DNA from: Ruminococcaceae bacterium UBA1785
GTDB taxonomy: Bacteria; Bacillota; Clostridia; Oscillospirales; Acutalibacteraceae
DNA length: 18,888 nt
Assembly: GCA_002314555.1 (NCBI GenBank)
Contig: DCGF01000029.1
Span: 1-18,888 of the forward strand
Direction of reading: 5' to 3'
In this document: one piece after another, positions 15,261 through 18,888 of the stretch
Layout of the letters: each line of letters opens with the position of its first letter
Numbering within the stretch: position 1 is the stretch's first letter
The notes under the pieces: generated by a model
What the model saw: the letters and a program-made list of their open reading frames with translations, nothing else
What the model was told of the DNA's origin: nothing
Databases searched by the model: none
Program-made: the position numbers and the translations under genes

Positions 15261-15581
15261 TTAGATTAAATACGTGATTATGAGCTCTGTAAATAGAACT
15301 CCGAGACAAGCAGCAATAGCAACAGTTGTAAGACTCTTATTTTTAAGTGCTAAGAATACAGCAACAGCAAATCCTACTACTGCAGATATTACATAGTTTG
15401 TAGCTGTGAATATTGCTGGAATTGTCATTACAGAAAGTACTGCATATGGCATGTAGTAAAGGAAAGAAATAATGAATCTATTAGTTATCTCTTTCTTTAC
15501 GAGGAGCATTGGAATTACACGAACAAGATATGTAGTGCCAGCAGTTACAAGGAGGTAGATTAGAAAGGTGTTGAAATTCAT
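15261..15581 (-). CDS. azlD: AzlD-family branched-chain amino acid transport subunit
   Basis: A 106-residue hydrophobic protein with about four membrane segments and the AzlD pattern TYLVRVIPML followed by YMPYAVLSVMTIPAIF. AzlD is the small partner of AzlC in exporters of branched-chain amino acids (AzlCD in Bacillus, BrnFE in Corynebacterium). The ATG overlaps the azlC stop by four bases, giving stable pairing and coupled translation. Confidence 0.9.
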   Translation of the reverse strand: MNFNTFLIYLLVTAGTTYLVRVIPMLLVKKEITNRFIISFLYYMPYAVLSVMTIPAIFTATNYVISAVVGFAVAVFLALKNKSLTTVAIAACLGVLFTELIITYLI

Positions 15582-16285
15582 GATCTCTCCCCCTCTCCAA
15601 GTGGCTTAAAGTAAGCAAAAATTGCAGAGGCAATTACAGAGCAGATAATGATTACAAAACCACTTTGTACTACCTTTAAGAATGGAACGAATGAGAATAT
15701 GCAAGAAAGCGCTATCGCAAGGAGAACACAGTAAAGGACATTTCTATTATCTCTTGCTGGTGGAACAACAATTGCAACAAACATTCCGTAGATAGCCACA
15801 GCAAGTGCTGTAATTACAACTGGAGGAAGAATGTTACCTGCTGCTGCTCCTATTAACGTTCCTGCAGCCCAGCCAAACCAAGGGGTAAGCATAAGTCCAT
15901 AGAAATACTCCTTTGGAGGTTTGCCATCCTGGGAAGAAGCCACACCGAAAATCTCATCAGTTACCATAAATGAAATGGCAGCTCTTCGCCTTGTATTAAA
16001 ACTCTCATCAAGTTTTTGTGAGAGCGTAATAGACATTAGGGAATACCTAAGGTTTATAATAACTTGTGCAAGTGCAAGCTCTATCAAGCTGCCACAGCTA
16101 GCCATAATTGGTACTGCAGCGAGCTGTCCAGCTGACGTGACACAAGTCATAGAAATAAGGAGCGCTTCAAGAACGGTTAAGCCCTGTTCTATACAGAAAA
16201 TACCAAATGCGAAGGATACCGAAAGATATCCAAGGCAAATTGGGATTCCATCTTTTATGCCCCTTTTAAAAGCCGAACTATGCAT
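15578..16285 (-). CDS. azlC: AzlC-family branched-chain amino acid exporter large subunit
   Basis: A 235-residue membrane protein of the AzlC family (family start GIKDGIPICLGYLSVSFAFGI, then TSAGQLAAVPIM, NLRYSLMSITLSQKL and FMVTDEIFGVA). With AzlD it should form a branched-chain amino acid exporter in the cytoplasmic membrane. Length and helix content are typical. AAGGAG lies about ten bases before the ATG. Upstream, a TATAAT lies after the neighbouring terminator but without a good -35. No AzlB- or Lrp-type regulator is in the window. Confidence 0.92.
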   Translation of the reverse strand: MHSSAFKRGIKDGIPICLGYLSVSFAFGIFCIEQGLTVLEALLISMTCVTSAGQLAAVPIMASCGSLIELALAQVIINLRYSLMSITLSQKLDESFNTRRRAAISFMVTDEIFGVASSQDGKPPKEYFYGLMLTPWFGWAAGTLIGAAAGNILPPVVITALAVAIYGMFVAIVVPPARDNRNVLYCVLLAIALSCIFSFVPFLKVVQSGFVIIICSVIASAIFAYFKPLGEGERS

Positions 16286-16358
16286 TCTAAAAATGCTCCT
16301 TGCTAACTAATATACTTAATAAAAACCTTATTGATTATATCATAAAGAAGATATAAAA

Positions 16359-16389
16359 AAAGACCCCAGTTTTTAAAACTGAGGTCTTT
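16359..16389 (-). terminator. Intrinsic terminator of the membrane-cyclase-like operon
   Basis: A long near-perfect inverted repeat (AAAGACCTCAGTTTT against AAAACTGGGGTCTTT on the minus strand, one G-T pair) starts 9 bases after the stop at 16399 and is followed by T-rich sequence. It separates the three-gene unit from azlC. Confidence 0.9.
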
Positions 16390-16398
16390 AATATTATC

Positions 16399-17319
16399 TT
16401 ACCACTGGAAAGCGTTTGACTTCTCTTTGTAAGCTGCGAGAGCTTTCTGAGTTTCTTCAAACTTAGCTTCCTTACCTGGGATAGCCTTACCTGTGTAAGG
16501 GTTAACACCGAACTGGTGATAACGGTCTGTAAGCATGATAATGTAGATAACGTCGCAGATTGCGCAGATGAATGCGAGACAATATACGAACCAGTTTCCT
16601 GGCATCCACATGAAACCAAGGATTGATGGTGCTAAAGTACCAAGGAACTTGAACCAAGCCTGGTAAATTGATGTACCTTCGATTGTTTCCTTTGTGAACA
16701 TGTGAGTGATGAAGAGCATAGACATGATAGCGTTCATGATGTATGCAGCAAACATTGGAGAGTCAGGAAGTTTTGGCCACTGTGGGTTCATTGCAAGAAT
16801 TGTAATGAAGATGATTGCGAAAAGGCCAACTTTTACTGAGTAATAATAACCCTTCTTACCATACTGCTCACCCCAACGCTGACGGAAAGCATACTTGCCG
16901 TACTTAATGTCAAGGATGTACATAACAAGGTCAAATACTACCCAAAGGTAAATCCCCCAACGTGTAACTGGCTCTGGATATGGAACCAAGAATGCGAATT
17001 GGAACTCCCAAGAGAAGTTCATGCAAAGGCATACCCAAGGCATTGATGGTGCGTGATTCTGAGCGAGTTTTTTGATGATTACAATGTAAACACCTGTCCA
17101 GAAAAGTGCTGATGCTACGATAAGGAAAATCTCGATAAAGCCGAGGTTGTTGAACATATCCTTAATGTAACCATACCAATCATCATATGCGTTCATCATT
17201 ACAAGACCGTCGCCATTGTTAATAGCTTTCCAGCCCTTGAACCATACGATTGGATCAGCGTTTGTTGTCTGCATCTTCTCGCCGATTGTAGCGATGAAGT
17301 TTGCGATCCATGCGAACAT
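16399..17319 (-). CDS. Seven-helix membrane protein, Pyr4-type terpene cyclase superfamily (paralog A)
   Basis: A 306-residue integral membrane protein with about seven hydrophobic segments after a 55-residue N-terminal extension. Its conserved blocks are SMPWVCLCMNFSWEFQF (Glu105), WVVFDLVMYILDIKYGK (Asp130), NAIMSMLFI (Asn196), EGTS...KFLGT and CDVIYIIML (Asp256) with GVNPY. The WE and D-x-I-Y pair recalls the catalytic Glu and Asp of Pyr4-type membrane terpene cyclases. Family membership is by pattern; activity is unproven and an anaerobe would lack the oxygen-made epoxide substrates of the fungal enzymes. AGGAGG precedes the ATG, 16 bases after the anchored protein gene. It is last in the operon, followed by a terminator. 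A generic transporter or sensor is an alternative. Confidence 0.6.
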   Translation of the reverse strand: MFAWIANFIATIGEKMQTTNADPIVWFKGWKAINNGDGLVMMNAYDDWYGYIKDMFNNLGFIEIFLIVASALFWTGVYIVIIKKLAQNHAPSMPWVCLCMNFSWEFQFAFLVPYPEPVTRWGIYLWVVFDLVMYILDIKYGKYAFRQRWGEQYGKKGYYYSVKVGLFAIIFITILAMNPQWPKLPDSPMFAAYIMNAIMSMLFITHMFTKETIEGTSIYQAWFKFLGTLAPSILGFMWMPGNWFVYCLAFICAICDVIYIIMLTDRYHQFGVNPYTGKAIPGKEAKFEETQKALAAYKEKSNAFQW

Positions 17320-17335
17320 ATTAATTCCTCCTAGA

Positions 17336-17914
17336 TTAATTATCTATCTTTTTGCCAACTACATAAATTGCAGCGGCAACAATTCCTAAGAATACAAATG
17401 GGCCCAAAAGAGAAGCACTCATTCCTGTGTGCCAGTCATAGAAACGTGACTCCTGGGCGCCGATGTTGTCGGCCTTAACCTCTGCGCTCTGAGCGTCAGC
17501 ATCGAATGCCTCATCATACTCAGAAACGTTAATAATATACTCGTCTGTAACGAGATTGTTACCCCTAGTATGAAGAACAAATGTGATGTCTTCATTAAAG
17601 GCGGCAAGTGGAAGTTTAAATACGTTAAACTGGCCAATAAAGTTTTTATATGGAGAATCGATTGATCCAATAGGAAGGATCTCTTCGCCATCTAAATAGA
17701 GCTTGTCAACTTCAGGATCATTGAAAACAAGCTTTACAAAATATTCTCCATCCTCAACTAAAAGATCGGCAGGTATAAGGCATTTCTGTATACCTGTTTC
17801 TGTCTTAATATCATAATCTACTGGGTATGTTCCATCATCTAAAGCAAATGCTGGAACAGTAAGAGTAAGCATCAAAACAAAGACAAGTAAAAGTGATAAT
17901 ACAGTCTTTTTCAT
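17336..17914 (-). CDS. Secreted, membrane-anchored protein with a NEAT-like beta domain
   Basis: A 192-residue protein. Residues 1-24 are a signal peptide (KK, hydrophobic core, AFA cleavage site). Residues 26-130 are beta-rich: DGTYPVDYDIK, IPADLLVEDGEYFVKLVF, KLYLDGEEILPI, FKLPLAAFNEDITFVLHT. This pattern recalls NEAT-like and related clostridial surface domains that bind haem or other ligands; I do not see a clear haem motif. A linker with acidic residues leads to a C-terminal helix (about 168-187) and KKIDN, so the domain sits outside the membrane. GGGAGGGG lies seven bases before the ATG. It lies between two membrane-cyclase-like genes with 15-16 base gaps, suggesting joint function, perhaps ligand delivery (inference). 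Confidence 0.6.
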   Translation of the reverse strand: MKKTVLSLLLVFVLMLTLTVPAFALDDGTYPVDYDIKTETGIQKCLIPADLLVEDGEYFVKLVFNDPEVDKLYLDGEEILPIGSIDSPYKNFIGQFNVFKLPLAAFNEDITFVLHTRGNNLVTDEYIINVSEYDEAFDADAQSAEVKADNIGAQESRFYDWHTGMSASLLGPFVFLGIVAAAIYVVGKKIDN

Positions 17915-17929
17915 AAGTCTTCCCCTCCC

Positions 17930-18742
17930 TTAGTTTGAGGAAACCTTAGTAACTATTTTACCATCAACAATTTCATCAGTAACAGGGTTAAATACTGGTG
18001 ATTTAGTGAGATCTACTTTTGCAGGGTCAGCAGGACGAGATGGGAACCAAGGGTTCTTACCCTCTGCCTTAAACTGCTTATAAAGAAGTACGCAGTAGAT
18101 CATATCAAAAGATGTACAAGCAACGCCAACCCAGATGTTTAAAGGATCCTGAAGGGATGGATAAACAGCAATAGCGAGCCAAGCGCCAATAGTACCAAAC
18201 ATCTTACCAAGTGCAATGTTCATTGACTGACCTTCTGTTGATTTACGTATGTAAAGAAGGAAGATAAAGAGAATTGACATTGGAAGATTCTGTACGATAG
18301 CGGTACAACCGTTTGCACGTACGCCATATGCCTGGAGCCATGTAATCTCAACGATAACTGCCATTATCATCAAAGCTACAAACCAAGGCCAGAAATACTT
18401 CTCATCTGCGAACTTTTTAAAGTCCTTTTTACCCCATTTGATGTGAGTGTAGAGAATTGCGCAGTCAGCGAAGAACCAAGCTGTGTTTACACAAGCCATC
18501 ATATAGCCGCCGTAGAACATTCCATCGTGTGCCCAATACATATAAGCATAGAGGCCTTCCCAAACGATGTTAAGTGCAAGAGCTGCAATAGGCATGCCAT
18601 ATGTCTTCTGCTTAATGCCCAAACGAATAAGGTCTATGTAGGCAAGGAGCCAACCAAGACCAGCTACTGGTGCAAAAATAAATACTTTTGCATCAAGTCC
18701 GAACTCGCCAAAATGGCAAAAGTCCATAAGTGCTTGTAACAT
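17930..18742 (-). CDS. Seven-helix membrane protein, Pyr4-type terpene cyclase superfamily (paralog B)
   Basis: A 270-residue protein with about seven membrane helices and a polar C-terminal tail. Motifs in order: YGMPIAALALNIVWEGLYAY (Glu62), TAWFFADCAILYTHIKWGK (Asp93), QNLPMSILFIFLLYIRKSTEGQS (Asn152), KMFGTIGAW, and SFDMIYCVLL (Asp213) with GKNPW. Glu62 and Asp213 sit almost exactly where Pyr4 has its catalytic Glu63 and Asp218 (known residues of that enzyme). It is clearly a paralog of the 306-residue protein two genes downstream. AGGAG lies ten bases before the ATG. It is first gene of the unit, read from the promoter at 18774-18802. Family call moderate; reaction and substrate unknown. 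Confidence 0.65.
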   Translation of the reverse strand: MLQALMDFCHFGEFGLDAKVFIFAPVAGLGWLLAYIDLIRLGIKQKTYGMPIAALALNIVWEGLYAYMYWAHDGMFYGGYMMACVNTAWFFADCAILYTHIKWGKKDFKKFADEKYFWPWFVALMIMAVIVEITWLQAYGVRANGCTAIVQNLPMSILFIFLLYIRKSTEGQSMNIALGKMFGTIGAWLAIAVYPSLQDPLNIWVGVACTSFDMIYCVLLYKQFKAEGKNPWFPSRPADPAKVDLTKSPVFNPVTDEIVDGKIVTKVSSN

Positions 18743-18773
18743 TTAATCATCTCCTAAAAAACAATGCAAGTAA

Positions 18774-18802
18774 ATTTTACTCCTCATAAAACCAAAGGTC
18801 AA
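18774..18802 (-). promoter_or_regulatory. Sigma-A promoter of the membrane-cyclase-like operon
   Basis: On the minus strand TTGACC (18797-18802) and TAAAAT (18774-18779) are separated by exactly 17 bases; both match consensus at five of six positions. The -10 lies about 31 bases before the ATG at 18742, after the tRNA-Cys terminator. Confidence 0.72.
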
Positions 18803-18838
18803 TAAAATGTAATTAATATACTCTTATTCATAAAAAAA

Positions 18839-18860
18839 TCCTCGTTCAAAAGAACGAGGA
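18839..18860 (-). terminator. Intrinsic terminator after tRNA-Cys
   Basis: A perfect nine-base-pair stem TCCTCGTTC/GAACGAGGA with a four-base loop lies five bases after the tRNA 3' end and is followed on the minus strand by seven T. Confidence 0.92.
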
Positions 18861-18865
18861 CTCTT

Positions 18866-18888
18866 TGGAGGCACCACCCAGATTTGAA
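18866..18888 (-). tRNA. 3' end of tRNA-Cys (partial, cut by window edge)
   Basis: Read on the minus strand, the last 23 bases give a T-loop TTCAAAT, the 3' half of the T-stem CTGGG, the 3' acceptor strand TGGTGCC, discriminator T and an encoded CCA. The acceptor implies a 5' end of GGCACCA. A U discriminator together with this acceptor is the mark of bacterial tRNA-Cys. The anticodon is outside the window, so identity rests on the acceptor end only. Confidence 0.8.

Noticed and set aside
16399..18742. Seven-helix proteins as microbial rhodopsins
   Set aside because: No retinal-binding Lys in the last helix, and the conserved WE and D-x-I-Y blocks fit the terpene cyclase superfamily better.
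18866..18888. tRNA-Cys end as an integration site of a mobile element
   Set aside because: No integrase and no repeat of the tRNA 3' end is found in the window; the downstream genes look chromosomal in codon use.

Overview
The window reads as a chromosomal segment of an anaerobic Bacillota, most likely a gut-type Clostridia and probably Lachnospiraceae. The reasons are the moderate-to-low GC, strong AAGGAGG ribosome sites, the miaB-ricA-mutS gene order, a DUF6472-like small protein, a tungsten-type aldehyde oxidoreductase module and AzlC/AzlD. The taxonomic call is inference. Nearly everything is on the minus strand, in compact operons separated by clear hairpin terminators. I see no insertion sequence, prophage or CRISPR array.

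Layout from right to left, in the direction of minus-strand transcription. (1) 18866-18888 is the 3' end of a tRNA-Cys running off the window, followed by a terminator. (2) 16359-18802 is a self-contained three-gene unit with its own promoter and terminator. Two seven-helix membrane proteins resemble the Pyr4-type transmembrane terpene cyclase superfamily and flank a secreted, C-terminally anchored protein with a NEAT-like beta domain. I find this the most novel system here. (3) azlC-azlD-DUF6472: branched-chain amino acid exporter genes and a small Cys-rich protein. (4) 14840-15090 is a short intergenic stretch with unexpected structure. A plus-strand 19-residue micropeptide gene has an extended Shine-Dalgarno sequence held in a hairpin. 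A near-consensus promoter faces it from the other strand, and both could share one bidirectional terminator. The layout resembles a type I toxin-antitoxin locus.

(5) 8560-14803 is a six-gene operon: YhcC-like radical SAM protein, TcdA-like dehydratase, TtcA-like tRNA thiolase, homocysteine S-methyltransferase, copper P-type ATPase, GtrA-like membrane protein. The genes overlap or nearly touch. The copper ATPase carries a C-terminal CopZ-like domain that has its own internal ribosome site and ATG. (6) 5840-8454 is a redox module of aldehyde:ferredoxin oxidoreductase, MoaD-like sulfur carrier and four-cluster ferredoxin. Together they would oxidise an aldehyde (or reduce a carboxylate) and exchange electrons with the ferredoxin pool. 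(7) 4542-5825 is a monocistronic Zn-type (family I.5-like) lipase without a signal peptide, with a clear promoter and terminator. (8) 1-4520 is miaB-ricA-mutS, with mutS cut by the left edge. This order matches ymcB-ymcA-(cotE)-mutS of Bacillus subtilis.

No gene-free stretch exceeds 300 bases. The longest is the interval between the YhcC-like and DUF6472 genes (14804-15084), described above. All family assignments are by reading motifs, without database searches.
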